From the NCBI GenBank assembly GCA_963971575.1, contig OZ020624.1, forward strand, positions 14,167,249-14,231,248: 64,000 nucleotides of DNA. The letters run 5' to 3'. How positions within the stretch are numbered: the stretch's first letter is position 1; the number at the start of each line of letters is the position of its first letter. Both the position numbers and the translations under genes were made by a program. A model generated the notes under the pieces. The model searched no databases. It had not been told where the DNA came from and worked only from the letters and a program-made list of their open reading frames with translations. Below, piece by piece: positions 20,590 through 31,484 of the stretch. The DNA is from Liopterus haemorrhoidalis (Eukaryota; Arthropoda; Insecta; Coleoptera; Dytiscidae).

Positions 20590-22098
20590 ATTGAGAACAG
20601 ATATATTGTCGACGTGATCCTGCCATTTTATTTTCAATATTGTTTTTAGGCATCGTTGGTGAAATCTATCCAAAGTGCGATAGTGTCGGCGGTACGGGGT
20701 CCATGTTTCTGACGCGTACAATAGGGTTGGTAGCACTACAGCTTTTTAGACAGCAAGTTTCGTATCTTGTCTGAGGTCGTGGTTTAGCCATACTCTTTTT
20801 CTAAGACTTCCAAATGACTTAGCAGCAGCTGATAGTCGATTATTTATTTCTAGCAAATGATGCTTCCAAGGTATTTAAAAGCGTTTGTTTCTTTTAGAGC
20901 TTTATCGTCAACAAAAAAAATTAGAAATTGTATTAATTGTGTTTGGAGCTCTTACCATAAATTTGGTTTTCGTTCTACTTATTTGTAGACCAAAACGCTT
21001 GCTTGTTTCAGATAGTCTTGATATTGCCTCTTGTAAGTCATTTGGATCACATGATAACAGTGCACAATTGTCCGCATAGAGCGCATGCTGTATTGTAGAG
21101 TATTGCAACTTAGAGGTGGTTTTGAATCTTGATAATTTGTGCAGCCCTCCGTCAACTCTATAACGAATGTACACACTACCCAAGTAGTCACAGTAGGCAA
21201 CATCTAATACTGCTGCAAGGAATATGTTGAACAGTGTAGGTGCAAGAACTCATCCTTGTCTGGTGCCAATAGTTACTGGGAATGAATTCGACTGAGTTCC
21301 GTTTAAAGAGACTTTTGCTTCTGTTTTGTCGTGCAAATTACGAATGAGCTGTAGAAGTTTAGGAGAACATCCGAATTTTTGTAGTATTATCCAGAGTAAT
21401 GGACGTGGAGCTGTGTCAAATGCTTTGCTGAAATCGACGAAACAGATATATATGTCCCTATTTTGCTCGATGCATTTTCCCTGCAGTTGTCGGATGACAA
21501 ATATCATATCGTTGCACCCTATGTTTCTCCTAAAACCAGATTGTGGTTCTGGATTATGAGCTTCCGATATCGTACTGAGTCTGTTATTAAGTATCTTTGC
21601 GAGCACTTTCCCTGTAGTTGATAGAAGAGAAATACCACGGTAGCTGTTACAACAGTGTCTGTTTCCTTTGTGTTTGTATATTGGAATTATTAATGCATTC
21701 TTGAAATCCTGTGAAATATCACCAGTTTCCCAAATTTGAATTATAATATCTGTAACTTTTGAAATAAGTAAATTTCCGCCATATTTAAGAAGTTCTGTAG
21801 GTAAGCCGTCAGCCCCTGGCGACTTTCCATTGCTCAAGCGATTTATAGCATCATTAACTTCTTCAAAAGTTGGCTTTTCATCAAGATAATGCAGTATTGG
21901 GTACTGGGGAAATACATTAGCTACGGAGATATCATACACGTTGTCAGCATTAATTAACTCAGAAAAATGTTCTCGCCATCTTGAAAGTATATCCTGAGTG
22001 TTTTGGCAGGTACCAGAATTGTCCTTATTATGTAGAGGTACAATTGAACGTTGTTGTGGACCATAAACTTGTTTTATGGCTTGATAAAAGCTTTTCAA
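20590..22098 (-). pseudogene. Reverse transcriptase of the non-LTR element, 5' part
   Basis: 22098-21250 encodes the fingers and palm: 'LSNGKSPGADGLPTELLKYG', 'YRGISLLSTTGKVLAKI', 'PEPQSGFRRNIGCNDMIFV' and motif A 'CFVDFSKAFDTAPR'. After a frame break, 21183-20908 holds motif C as 'HALYADNCALL' (YADN, second Asp lost) and 'RFGLQISRTKTKFM'. 20736-20591 covers the thumb ('LLYASETWTPYRRHYRTLDR', 'IKWQDHV') and stops at the CR1-like insertion. Loss of the catalytic Asp and frameshifts make it non-functional. Confidence 0.82.
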
Positions 22099-22171
22099 GT
22101 CATGAGTATCAGCATAACTTTGAATCTCTTCTACTTTATCTTTCCACCATTTATTTTTAATTTCTCTGATT

Positions 22172-23311
22172 TTACTTTGTAGCTGTTTCCTCGGTTACTA
22201 GTAGTAATCGAGTCTTGTTAGCACTGGTCATATTGTTAATATATGTTATCTTAGCGCTTCTTCTCCGTTCAATTAAATCCTGGATCTCTTTGTCATTTTC
22301 ATCGAACCAGTCTTGATGTTTTCTCTTGTAGGTGCCAAGAGAGGTTTTAGCAGCATCAAAAATTACAGATGACAAGTCTGACCAGTGTTCATTGGTACTG
22401 AGTTGATTTGAGGACATACTGGAAAAACTTTTTTCAATAGTGGCTTCTAAGTGAGAGTCTGGATCACGTAGTTTGGCGATATTCAGGGTTGGTAGGACCT
22501 TGTTTGTTGGTCTTCTCTCTGGCTTTTTTAATTCTAATTTAAGTCTAGCTCGTACAAGACGATGGTCGGTGTCCCATATTTCTCCTCTCATAACACGAGT
22601 GATGAGGACATCTTTCACATCAGTTGTTCTTGTTATTATATAATCTAACAGGTGCCAGTGTTTAGATCTAGGATGCATCCAGGTATTTTTGTATTTGTCC
22701 GGTAACTGAAAGATCGTATTTGTTAAGGTCAGATTGAAGTTCTGACAGAGAGTGAGTAATAGCAGGCCATTACTGTTAAGTTTTCCAGTACCGTGGATTC
22801 CTAGAATTTTAGGCCAGTTTGAGGCGTCCTTTCCAACTCTGGCATTAAAGTTACCCATTAATATTAGTTTGTCATTTTTCGGAATGCGATTGAGTACATC
22901 ACTAAGATCAGCATAGAACTGTTCTTTAATAAGGTAGTCATTCGTCATAGTTGGAGCATACACACTTACTATGGACATATATTTTTTGTCTTTAAGTTCC
23001 ATTCGTGCTGTTATTATCCTGTCATTTATCCCTTGAGGCGTTTTGTTCAGCAAAGGAATAAGTTTGGTTCGGATGGCGAACCCAACGCCTGACTGCCTCC
23101 CCTCATGTTGCTTGAGACCAGACCAGAAAAAGGTATACCCACTAACCACTTCAACGGTCTCGGCAGTTTCGGCTAACCTTGTTTCGCTAAGCGCCGCTAT
23201 GTCGATGTTATAAGTATGCAGTTCTTTTGCAACAAGGGCAGTTCTTCTTTCTGGCCTGTTAGAGTTTACTCTATCCAGTAAGGTTCGTATGTTCCAGGTT
23301 GCAAAATTCAT
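22172..23311 (-). pseudogene. AP-endonuclease domain of the non-LTR element
   Basis: 379 codons starting ATG. Exonuclease-endonuclease-phosphatase motifs in order: 'NFATWNIRTLLDR' (start), 'IAALSETRLAE' (metal-binding Glu), 'SVVSVYAPT'-type strand, 'LILMGNFNARVGK' (normally G-D-F-N-A; the Asp is Asn here), 'DYIITRTTDV', 'DTDHRLVRARL' (normally S-D-H). It would nick target DNA to prime reverse transcription. The altered Asp and the loss of frame into RT argue it is inactive. It ends with a Lys/Arg-rich linker towards RT. Confidence 0.83.
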
Positions 23312-23655
23312 TGGTATATATGATTTTGTGTTTCGACCACATTTTCAATGCTTGGGTAGGACGTGGCTATCCTACTCCAAAATAAGTAGGGATGAGCGAT
23401 GTTTGAGGCACCTTTTCTAGCCTCCTCCTCGGAGTGAGGAAAGCAGCGCTGTCCCTAAATAGGGCTACTTTGTCACCACAGGTGCTGCCGAATTCGACTA
23501 ACATCCCCTTCTTTAGTCGAGAAGTGACCACTCTCCCACGGTCGCCTATGTGCAGGTTGCAGCTAGGACAGTCTGATAGCATTGCAGCTGTCCCACCACC
23601 ACGCACCCATCGCCATAGGACTTGTTAAACGAAGATGAAGAAAATGAATGAATGA

Positions 23656-24480
23656 ATATATTGTGACTGTTTATGCAATGAAATATTTTAGTGCCAGAAG
23701 AGTTGCACAGCTGCTAATGGCACTTTCTCGGTTCTAAATCTCGTTTACCCAAGGCAAAACTTGGTTAAGACGTTGGGAGGAGACCACAACTGCAGCACTT
23801 GGCCGTAGTATTATTTACTTATCAATATTATGCCCTTTAAGCCGTAGTGCTTCTGGCTTTTGCATAGTTTAAACTGCCGTTGGAAATTAAAAAGTTTCTC
23901 ATTCGCCAAGTCTAACCTAAGCTCTATGTCTTCACTTAGAAAGTGATCGAGGACGGTATGAAATATGCCGCTCTCGTTACAGACCAAGTTGCAGCACTTG
24001 ACCACTGTATTCTTAATAGCGGTTAATACAGCGCCCTATAGAGACTACTGCGCATGTAGCCCACTCATATGCATTTTTACCATTGGAGAATGTGACTAAT
24101 TCTCTCCTCTGCCGCTAAATTCATATGAGATTTCACACACTGGGGAGAAGCCTGCTCCTTTTCGCTATATCTAGCTACCCTTGTCCAGTTTGTACCCTGA
24201 GCCAACAGGGTTTACCGGGGTGTGGCCACTGTGGTGTGCTCACAGTTACTTCTAGCCATGAACAAGAAGAGTTGATGACCTGTCAGGGACCAATACCTAC
24301 AAGATTTTCAGAAGAAATTCTGAAAACCGGCTATTCGTAAATAGAGGTGTTATCCCTCACACGAACAACCATACACCCATGTTGGCAGTTATGGCAGATT
24401 GCTAATTATTGAGTTAAGTAATGTGTTTATATTGTAAGTAGAAAAATTGTAACATTTTTACTATAATAACTGAATCAGTA
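23656..24480. other. Unassigned sequence
   Basis: Less AT-rich than its surroundings, with no recognised gene. Segments near 23685-24010 ('gtagtgcttctggcttttgc', 'aagttgcagcacttgaccac') and 24010-24350 ('gcagtagtctctatagggcg' on the minus strand) could belong to 5' parts of repeats. The 24125-24340 frame matches no family I know. Confidence 0.35.
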
Positions 24481-24767
24481 TAAAAGAAATATAACAATAA
24501 AATAAAATAAAATAAAAAATAAAGAAGAAAAAAAATATAAATAAATAAATAAATTAATAAATAAAAATAAAATGCGTTGCCATTAGATTACAATAAAAAT
24601 GAAGTATGTTTCCTTTTCAAAACATAAAAAACAGATAAATACAACAATAAAATAAATAAAAAAATAAATAAATAAATAAACAAACAAATAAAAAATAAAA
24701 ATAAATTATTAGTAAACAATTGAATAAATAAGTCACTAAATAAAAAATAGGTAAATAAATTAGTCAG

Positions 24768-24799
<32 letters not shown>

Positions 24800-24840
24800 A
24801 AAAGCGTTGCCAGTAAAATAATAATAAAATAAAATAAGAA
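24481..24840. repeat. Low-complexity A/T-rich tract (AAAT/AAATA repeats)
   Basis: Runs of 'ataaa' and 'aaat' units, e.g. (taaa)n near 24770-24799, broken by short unique pieces with 'gcgttgcc' recurring three times. Confidence 0.85.
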
Positions 24841-25628
24841 TGGAGAAAGCGTTGCCTTTAAAAGAATCATTAATCTGTTTCCATCTGTTGGTTTTAATTG
24901 AAACTATTGCGTTTAAAATTATGTTGTTGGGAACACTGTGTGACTTGAGTGCAGTAACACAGAGCTGAGCGTGGAAAAAAACTTGCAAAATTATGAAATT
25001 GACGGTCAAGGTCAAGGAATGTAAAATGTTTGTTTTTTAAAAACAAGTGTTCATCTAAATTATTTTCAATATTGTTTACTTTGACACACATGCTTCATAA
25101 AAAATATGCTATTTGTTTATCAGATGGTGTTTTAATTTTATTTATAAATTATTAGAAAATAAAGTTCTTAATTTCGCTTACCGCCAAGTGTACATATTTT
25201 CTTTTAAATTATCACACACATGTAGTTTACTTTACCATTTATATTTAATCAATCAACTGTATGATTTAAAAACACTGTTTTAAAACACTTTTCATATTTT
25301 AAATTATTTTATTAATTTATTTAGTTTAATTTAATATACTTTTTCTTAAAACCCAACATTCTAGCACAGGCCAGGCCTGCCAACTGAATAAATACGTATA
25401 TAAAAGAAACAAAACAAAAATAAACTGAAATTTATATAATATATTGTACAATAGTGTATTGACGCAGTCGCTACAAGATATTTCATGCTTGAAATAGAAC
25501 AATTGTTTGTAAAATCGTCCATTTCTTGAAATTTTCATTTTACGTAACTGCGAATTTACGTAAGTCGCGTGTTACGTATCTCGGGGATTACTGTAAATCT
25601 GTTTTTTTATCTAGTTTTTAGAGCAATT
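24841..25628. other. Unassigned AT-rich sequence
   Basis: No coding frame or repeat family is recognised. Short minus-strand frames (24894-25091, 25326-25538) lack any domain. Confidence 0.4.
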
Positions 25629-25656
25629 AGTATATATATATATATATATATATATA
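25629..25656. repeat. (TA)n microsatellite
   Basis: TA run abutting the left end of the PLE. Confidence 0.93.
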
Positions 25657-26073
25657 GTAAAATAAAACTTCTCAATCGGTCGTCAAATTGTTAAATATAT
25701 TAGTCATTTAATAAGAGACGTTTCGACTACTCAAGCGTAGTCATCTTCAGTCTACAATAAAATAATACAAAATAAAAATAAAAATATAAATAATACAAAA
25801 AATGTTAAAATATAGTAAAAAACAATTAAAATAAAAAACAAAATTCAGAAGTAAAGTACTAAAATAAAAAATTAAGTTAGCTTACCAACGAGGTGTGAAG
25901 GAGGTTCACACATGTCTAAACTGAGAAAAACATAGTCCGGTAGGAATGGAAACATATCAAAGGTAGGAACATGTGCATAAATCAAAAACTAGACTTTGAA
26001 AATGTCAGTCAGTGACGTATAACATCAGTGATGTATAATCAGAGGAATAAAGGTTCCACCAAGACACTCCATT

Positions 26074-27282
26074 TTGTCTCTAGACGTGATTTCTCTATAT
26101 ACCAACGTTCCGGTAGATCTGGCACTTAACATTATTAGTAATAAGTGGGAAGACATCGCCGAACACCATCATGAATTAGATAAGAATGAATTCTTGACGG
26201 GAGTAGAATTTTGTTTGAAGAATACATACTTCAAGTTTGAGAAAGACACGTACAAACAAACACAGGGATGTGGTAGCACTATAGCTAATCTAGTTATGGA
26301 AGACCTTGAGTCCAAATGTCTAGCCAAACTTAGTGTTAAGCCCGGCTTCTACTTCCGGTATGTCGATGATCTAATTTTGACGTATCCTGAGAACAAGATC
26401 GACGAGTTATTAAGGATCTTCAACGGTTACCATGAAAACCTTAAGTTCACGTATGAATTGGAGGATAATGGTGAGATATCATTCTTGGACACCAAAATAA
26501 TACGAGAAAAGAATGGTCCTAATATCAAAACAAACTGGTATCAAAAGGCAACCCACAGTTTCAGATACATCAACTTCTACTCGAACCATCCAATGAGCCA
26601 AAAAATTAATGTTATTAATAATGCCATTGATCATGCAATTAAACTTGCAAACCCAGAATTTAGACCAGAAAATTTGCGTAAAATAAAAGACGCCTTCATA
26701 CGCAATGACTATTCTGTAGGTCTGATCAATAAATGCATCAAAAATCGCATTAATTTCATCTATAATGGCTCTCAACGACAAAAGAATGATGAAAGCCTAA
26801 GTTATGTTTCTGTTCCATACGTGAATAAATCATCACAAGGTTACAGCAAAATTTTGAGTAAACATAACCTCAAAGTTGCTTACTCCACTAGCAACAAAAA
26901 CAGGAAAAACTTCACTAATTTAAAATCAAAGATTGAGAATACATCAAAAGCCAATGTCGTATATTCAATACCCTGCACTGATTGTAGCAAAATTTATGTT
27001 GGCACCACTAGTCAAGCGCTTAAATGTAGGCTCACTCAACATAAAAGCGACACCAGACTTAAGCCACAAAGCACCGGGTTGGCTATTCATGCCAACAAAA
27101 GCAACCATAAATTTGACTACAATCAGGTGCAAATATTAGACATTGAGAAACATAGTGGGAAAAGGCTTATCTCGGAAATGCTACATATTCAAAGTACTTT
27201 CCATAATAATGTCAACAAACGTAGCGACACACAAAATCTTAGTACATGTTATACGTCACTGACTGACATTTTCAAAGTCTAG
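26074..27282 (+). CDS. PLE reverse transcriptase with GIY-YIG endonuclease (N-truncated)
   Basis: 402 codons from a TTG, so there is no real start: the N-terminal part is lost and the frame begins at RT motif A ('SLDVISLYTNVPVDLAL'). 'QTQGCGSTIANLVMEDLE' is motif B and 'FYFRYVDDLILTYP' motif C with an intact YVDD. Then come 'FLDTKI', 'NWYQKATHSFRYINFYSNHP', and at the C-terminus the GIY-YIG endonuclease 'VVYSIPCTDCSKIYVGTTSQ', 'LTQHKSD', 'SEMLHIQS'. RT copies element RNA while the endonuclease nicks target DNA. No internal stop. Truncation makes it non-autonomous. Confidence 0.88.
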   Translation: MSLDVISLYTNVPVDLALNIISNKWEDIAEHHHELDKNEFLTGVEFCLKNTYFKFEKDTYKQTQGCGSTIANLVMEDLESKCLAKLSVKPGFYFRYVDDLILTYPENKIDELLRIFNGYHENLKFTYELEDNGEISFLDTKIIREKNGPNIKTNWYQKATHSFRYINFYSNHPMSQKINVINNAIDHAIKLANPEFRPENLRKIKDAFIRNDYSVGLINKCIKNRINFIYNGSQRQKNDESLSYVSVPYVNKSSQGYSKILSKHNLKVAYSTSNKNRKNFTNLKSKIENTSKANVVYSIPCTDCSKIYVGTTSQALKCRLTQHKSDTRLKPQSTGLAIHANKSNHKFDYNQVQILDIEKHSGKRLISEMLHIQSTFHNNVNKRSDTQNLSTCYTSLTDIFKV

Positions 27283-27520
27283 TTTTTGATTTATGCACAT
27301 GTTCCTACCTTTGATATGTTTCCATTCCTACCGGACTATGTTTTTCTCAGTTTAGACATGTGTGAACCTCCTTCACACCTCGTTGGTAAGCTAACTTAAT
27401 TTTTTATTTTAGTACATTACTTCTGAATTTTGTTTTTTATTTTAATTGTTTTTTACTATATTTTAACATTTTTTGTATTATTTATATTTTTATTTTTATT
27501 TTGTATTATTTTATTGTAGA

Positions 27521-27551
27521 CTGAAGATGACTACGCTTGAGTAGTCGAAAC
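27521..27551 (+). ncRNA. Hammerhead-ribozyme-like motif (PLE right arm)
   Basis: CTGAAGA, then a 6-bp stem 'gactac...gtagtc', then GAAAC. This is the core arrangement of hammerhead ribozymes described in PLEs. The mirror copy lies at 25720-25750 on the minus strand. Helix III would be very short, so activity of a single unit is uncertain. Confidence 0.6.
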
Positions 27552-27644
27552 GTCTCTTATTAAATGACTAATATATTTAACAATTTGACGACCGATTGAG
27601 AAGTTTTATTTTACTACATATACATACGTCAAGATTTACCTATT

Positions 27645-27861
27645 ATATTTGTCGTTACTGGAGTTGTCTTTTTAAAAAGGATTTATTTTAATATTACAAT
27701 TTAAAATATCAGAAGTACATAGTTTTATGTCAAATACCAGAATGAATATAATACATAAAAATGGTCTTTTATAATCTTAACATATTTAGCAAGGTCAGGG
27801 GTTTTAACATGACACTGTCTGGCGTGCTTCTCACAGAGTCATCATAATACCGAAGGTAACT
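27645..27861 (-). repeat. 3' LTR (element B)
   Basis: About 217 bp, matching 36521-36737. On the minus strand it begins AGTTACCTTCGGTAT. The far boundary is uncertain by a few bases because of the AT-rich flank. Confidence 0.88.
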
Positions 27862-27872
27862 CCCCCGTTCTT
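27862..27872 (-). promoter_or_regulatory. Polypurine tract (element B)
   Basis: On the minus strand GAACGGGGG directly precedes AGTTACC of the 3' LTR. Confidence 0.75.
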
Positions 27873-29490
27873 AGAATGAAGCCTCTCCTGGAAGGTTGAT
27901 AACGTTTGCTTCCTGGTGTTGTTGGCCTCTCTTGGAATTCCGCTGAACGATATATCTTGTAGTGATGTAGGTCAGGATACTCAAGAGACAGAGATATAGA
28001 ATTACTGTCCATATGTTAATATTTTTTAGATCGAAGAATTTTTGATCATCATCGATTGGCAGCATTGGATTGGATTGTAGATCTTGTAATTTTAGCGTTT
28101 TCAGGTTGATGGAAAAATTTGATTTAGGATGATCTTGTATTGATAATCCTTGGTTATTGATTATCTTTGGCTGTCCGTGACTGATGGTTTGGAACAGGAG
28201 TTCTTCGTTACGGAAAATAATTTTGCAGTTATCTTTTTTGATGAGATATATGCCCTGAAGAATTTTTATTTCTGCATCTTCTTTACATTTGATTTCTAAC
28301 TTCTCCTTTTTAGGGAATACTGCCAAATATTGGTTGATTTCTGATATGATTTTGAGATGGTTGTCGTTGACTTGAAGTTTAGTGAACTGACAGTTGTTGG
28401 ACTGGCCGTTGAGTAGGATTCCTTTCTCGCATGGAGACCGATGATTGGTTTTTAGTTTGATTGGACATTGGTACACCTTGCTTTTTGTACAAATATCGCT
28501 TAGAGGCATTAAATCATTTTTTGATTTTAGAAAATATTTTACATCAGGTATAATAGTAATAATTTCTGATTCGTGTATGGTGGGTACAGGTAATAAATGA
28601 TATAGACTGAAAATCTCTTCAAAATTAATCGGGATGGTTAGAAGGTATATAATTTTGTTGTTATCAATCTTACAACTAACGTCGATTACTGATTCAAAAT
28701 CTAAGATATTGTTTCGTGTTAATTCGAAAGGTAGTTCATCTTTGTAATGACTTGAAATCTTTTGTAGTTCAAGGAACAAGTCTTTGCTTGTTACAATACT
28801 GGGATGCAAGATTTTAATTTTGCAGAACGCAAGTGAAGTTTCCAAATTTTGTACCTCATTCAAGATTACATTGTAAAGTATAACAATTTGGTTCAATGTG
28901 TCTTTTGTTGTCAGTAAGTCAAAATGATTTGTTTCGTCTTGTAAAATTTCCGAAAGTTGAGTTATTTTGGATTTAATCATTAAATTGTTGATTTGTATGT
29001 CTTGTATGGTCTCATTAAAGTTTCTTATAATTTGTCTGTTAATACTGTATTGCATGTTAAGTTGATTTTGAACGTGTTGTTCATTCTCTTGTAAGTGTTT
29101 TAGAATTTTATCGTATTTTGCGCCATCGTCCGCGTCTAAGTTTCCTGTCAATGTTTTTAATATTGTCCCAAGTCCATTTACGAGTCCTCTTTTGTTCCTA
29201 CTATGATTTTTAGTGCTACTATGTATTCCTATATTATCTATTTTATCATTTATGCTATCTCTTAGGTAACTAGTGATTCTAAAGTAATTTCCTAAGTTTC
29301 CAATAAAGTAGGTATTATTATCTATACTATTTCTAATTATTTCTAAGTTGTCATTCAATTTGTCGAATTCTACGTATATCGTCTGTAAGTCAAAGTAATG
29401 GATCAGGGTGTGTTCTGTTTTTTGAAGTCTTGCTTGTCCTAAGTTTATAGGAAGTATTCCTATGTTTTTTGAAATGTCTTTTATTTCTGT
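27871..29490 (-). CDS. env: Envelope glycoprotein, F-like (element B)
   Basis: The frame is open from about 29490; the 29358 codon is a TTG, so that start is not real and env is probably made from a spliced RNA (acceptor-like 'ttttcag'-type sites near 29485-29525). A basic cleavage motif 'HSRNKRG' is followed by the hydrophobic 'LVNGLGTI', then a long helical stretch rich in Asn/Gln/Ile, as in baculovirus-F-like Env of insect errantiviruses. A Cys-rich segment ('DICTKSKVYQCP', 'CEKGILLNGQSNNC') precedes the membrane anchor 'WTVILYLCLLSILTYI' and a short cytoplasmic tail ending 'LPGEASF'. About 495 residues follow the TTG with no stop. It would act at the cell surface in membrane fusion. Confidence 0.85.
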   Translation of the reverse strand, partial: TEIKDISKNIGILPINLGQARLQKTEHTLIHYFDLQTIYVEFDKLNDNLEIIRNSIDNNTYFIGNLGNYFRITSYLRDSINDKIDNIGIHSSTKNHSRNKRGLVNGLGTILKTLTGNLDADDGAKYDKILKHLQENEQHVQNQLNMQYSINRQIIRNFNETIQDIQINNLMIKSKITQLSEILQDETNHFDLLTTKDTLNQIVILYNVILNEVQNLETSLAFCKIKILHPSIVTSKDLFLELQKISSHYKDELPFELTRNNILDFESVIDVSCKIDNNKIIYLLTIPINFEEIFSLYHLLPVPTIHESEIITIIPDVKYFLKSKNDLMPLSDICTKSKVYQCPIKLKTNHRSPCEKGILLNGQSNNCQFTKLQVNDNHLKIISEINQYLAVFPKKEKLEIKCKEDAEIKILQGIYLIKKDNCKIIFRNEELLFQTISHGQPKIINNQGLSIQDHPKSNFSINLKTLKLQDLQSNPMLPIDDDQKFFDLKNINIWTVILYLCLLSILTYITTRYIVQRNSKRGQQHQEANVINLPGEASF

Positions 29491-31481
29491 CCCGAGCCCG
29501 AAGCTGCAGAGCCTGAAATATTTTTAAAACTGTAAGTTTTCTGCGGCGGTCTTTTAATATTTGAGATGTGAATGTTTTCCGCAGTATTATGGTGTTGGGT
29601 TACAATTTTGGCGGTTTTCAAATTAGGGTTCACACTTTTAATAGTTTCCGCTTTATATTTGTTCTTGGTTTTATTTTGTTTCTGTTTATTTTTGATGAAT
29701 ACTTTTTCCGGGATTGTTGGGATTGGTTCGCGATTTTTATTTAAATTAGTGATTACTTTTTCTTTCTTATCTTGTAGTTTTTGATTTAGAGTGCCGTAAA
29801 GAAGTTTAATTTTTTCTTTGTGGTTCGAGATATAGTTATTGACTAATTGTTTGTCAAGTTCGATATTAAATGGGGATTCGGTTTCTAAATGTCCGGTAAT
29901 AATTTCATACGGTCTTAATTTTGTTACGGAGTGGATTGAATGGTTGTAAGCTAACAGTGCGTAGTTAACTTTAATTTCTATGGGTTCGTTTTCAAAAAGT
30001 GGTTGGTTATTGAGTAATCTGATATGTTCTATCAGTGTGGAGTGAAATCGTTCGATTACTCCATTCGATTCCGGGTGTTGACTACTTATGAAATGTAGTT
30101 TAATTTTGTGGGTTTCCAAAAGTTCCGAAAAGATTGAATTTTTGAATTCTAGACCATTGTCGGAAATGATTTGATTTGGTATACAATGGTGGGTAAAGTA
30201 CTTAATCAAGTTATTAACGACTTCTATGCCTTGTCCTGAATTTAGACGATATGCTTGAGCATATTTGGAAAACGAGTCTATTATAGTTAAGAATTTTGAG
30301 TTTTCTAAAGTTATTGTGTCTATGTGAAGGATCTGGAAAGGTCTAACGGCGGTGGGTGTGATATTAAATTCGACTTTAAGGGGTTTTCTATCATACTTCG
30401 ATAGCTGACAGATTTCGCAACTGTTAATAAATGTTTGCACGGATTTTCGTTGATTTGGCCAATAGTATAGTGCTTTTAGTCTATTTTCCGTCTCGTCTAA
30501 CCCGCGGTGGTTAGTTTTACCTTCATGGTAGTTTTTAATAACATTTAGAATTTCATCATCTTCGGTAACATCTATTAATTTTTTAGAACATTTAATAAAA
30601 TCGATCTCTGAATTTTTGAAATAAATTTGGAGGACCTTGGAGAGTTTTTCGTAAATAGGGTTTTCGAAATATAAGTGATATCTTACTTTGGGAACTACAT
30701 ATTGTCTTATAAAATCAATTACTTCTTGTTCAAAATTATGTTTAGAGAACTGAACTAGAAATCTTTGTTTTTTGAATCTAACTAGTGCGATTTTAGCTGG
30801 GTTAAAGTTAACTTCAGAGATAATTATTTGGTTTTTGCCAACATTTACGGGGCAATCAACCATGGGTATTCCTATTAGCGTATTACCTTCATAGTTGGAA
30901 TGAATGGTCTGATTATCATCTTCTCCGCAAGATATGGTTTCTTCCGAGTCTTCAATTTCTACTATCATTGATGAATTATCTAATTGATCGGGATTTTGAA
31001 ATTTTGCATTAAAATTTTTCATGTAACCGAATATACCGTCATCTCTTTCTATCGTTTCGTTCATGTGAACTTCGACTCTCGAGAGGGCGTCTGCGTTTTT
31101 GTTTAAACTACCTTTTTTATAGAATATCTCGTAATCATATTCTTGGAGTTTAAGTCTCCACCTGACTAGTTTAGAGTTCGGTTCTTTGATATTAAAAAGC
31201 CATTGTAATGGTTGATGGTCTGAATAAATTTTGAATTTTCGCCCAAATAAGTACGGTCTAAAATATTTTACTGCCCAAACGATTGCTAGGGTTTCTCGTT
31301 CTATTGGGGAATACTTTCTCTCAGAATCGTTAAGGGTGCGACTTGCGTAAGCTACTGGCAAATCTTCTCCGACTTTTCCTTGCGAGAGGACCGCACCGAT
31401 TGCAATTTCACTCGCGTCAGTGGTTAAGTTGAACGTTTTTGTAAAATCGGGATATTTTAAAATCGGTTCATTAATTAACAT
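29481..31481 (-). CDS. RNase H-integrase part of pol (element B)
   Basis: Begins just behind the non-LTR insertion; the ATG at 31481 is internal to pol. RNase H: 'LTTDASEIAIGAVLSQ', 'SPIERETLAIVWAVKYFRPY', 'IYSDHQPLQWLF'. After a linker ('NADALSRVEVH', acidic stretch) the integrase shows 'HEGKTNHRG' and 'CEICQLSK' (HHCC), and catalytic D, D and E in 'ILHIDTITLEN', 'QIISDNGLEF' and 'HPESNGVIERF'. The C-terminus is Lys-rich, overlapping the env frame start. No internal stop in 666 codons. The linker aligns with element A from 'DNQTIHSN' on, locating the end of A's macrodomain replacement. Confidence 0.9.
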   Translation of the reverse strand: MLINEPILKYPDFTKTFNLTTDASEIAIGAVLSQGKVGEDLPVAYASRTLNDSERKYSPIERETLAIVWAVKYFRPYLFGRKFKIYSDHQPLQWLFNIKEPNSKLVRWRLKLQEYDYEIFYKKGSLNKNADALSRVEVHMNETIERDDGIFGYMKNFNAKFQNPDQLDNSSMIVEIEDSEETISCGEDDNQTIHSNYEGNTLIGIPMVDCPVNVGKNQIIISEVNFNPAKIALVRFKKQRFLVQFSKHNFEQEVIDFIRQYVVPKVRYHLYFENPIYEKLSKVLQIYFKNSEIDFIKCSKKLIDVTEDDEILNVIKNYHEGKTNHRGLDETENRLKALYYWPNQRKSVQTFINSCEICQLSKYDRKPLKVEFNITPTAVRPFQILHIDTITLENSKFLTIIDSFSKYAQAYRLNSGQGIEVVNNLIKYFTHHCIPNQIISDNGLEFKNSIFSELLETHKIKLHFISSQHPESNGVIERFHSTLIEHIRLLNNQPLFENEPIEIKVNYALLAYNHSIHSVTKLRPYEIITGHLETESPFNIELDKQLVNNYISNHKEKIKLLYGTLNQKLQDKKEKVITNLNKNREPIPTIPEKVFIKNKQKQNKTKNKYKAETIKSVNPNLKTAKIVTQHHNTAENIHISNIKRPPQKTYSFKNISGSAASGSGQK

Positions 31482-31484
31482 GTT

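Larger units (their letters stand above)
18195..23655 (-). mobile_element. Non-LTR retrotransposon with AP endonuclease and RT (decayed)
   Basis: Minus strand, 5' to 3': leader with a short frame (23606-23367), endonuclease (23311-22172), RT in several frames (22098-20590), an inserted CR1-like element (20589-18657), the rest of the C-terminal region and a zinc finger (18656-18211), then a short 3' end with 'ataaaataaagag' before TA repeats. The protein type resembles the endonuclease-RT proteins often labelled craniofacial-development-protein-2-like; I do not fix the clade. The 5' boundary is uncertain. Catalytic changes and frameshifts make it inactive. Confidence 0.85.
25657..27614 (+). 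mobile_element. Penelope-like element with 369-bp inverted ends
   Basis: The left arm 25657-26025 and right arm 27246-27614 are nearly perfect inverse copies, each 369 bp; the right arm includes the last codons of the ORF. Between them lies a 5'-truncated PLE protein gene. Inverted terminal units of this type are a known product of PLE integration. Each arm has a hammerhead-like motif. A (TA)n tract lies at the left; the LTR of element B begins 30 bp beyond the right end. Confidence 0.88.
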
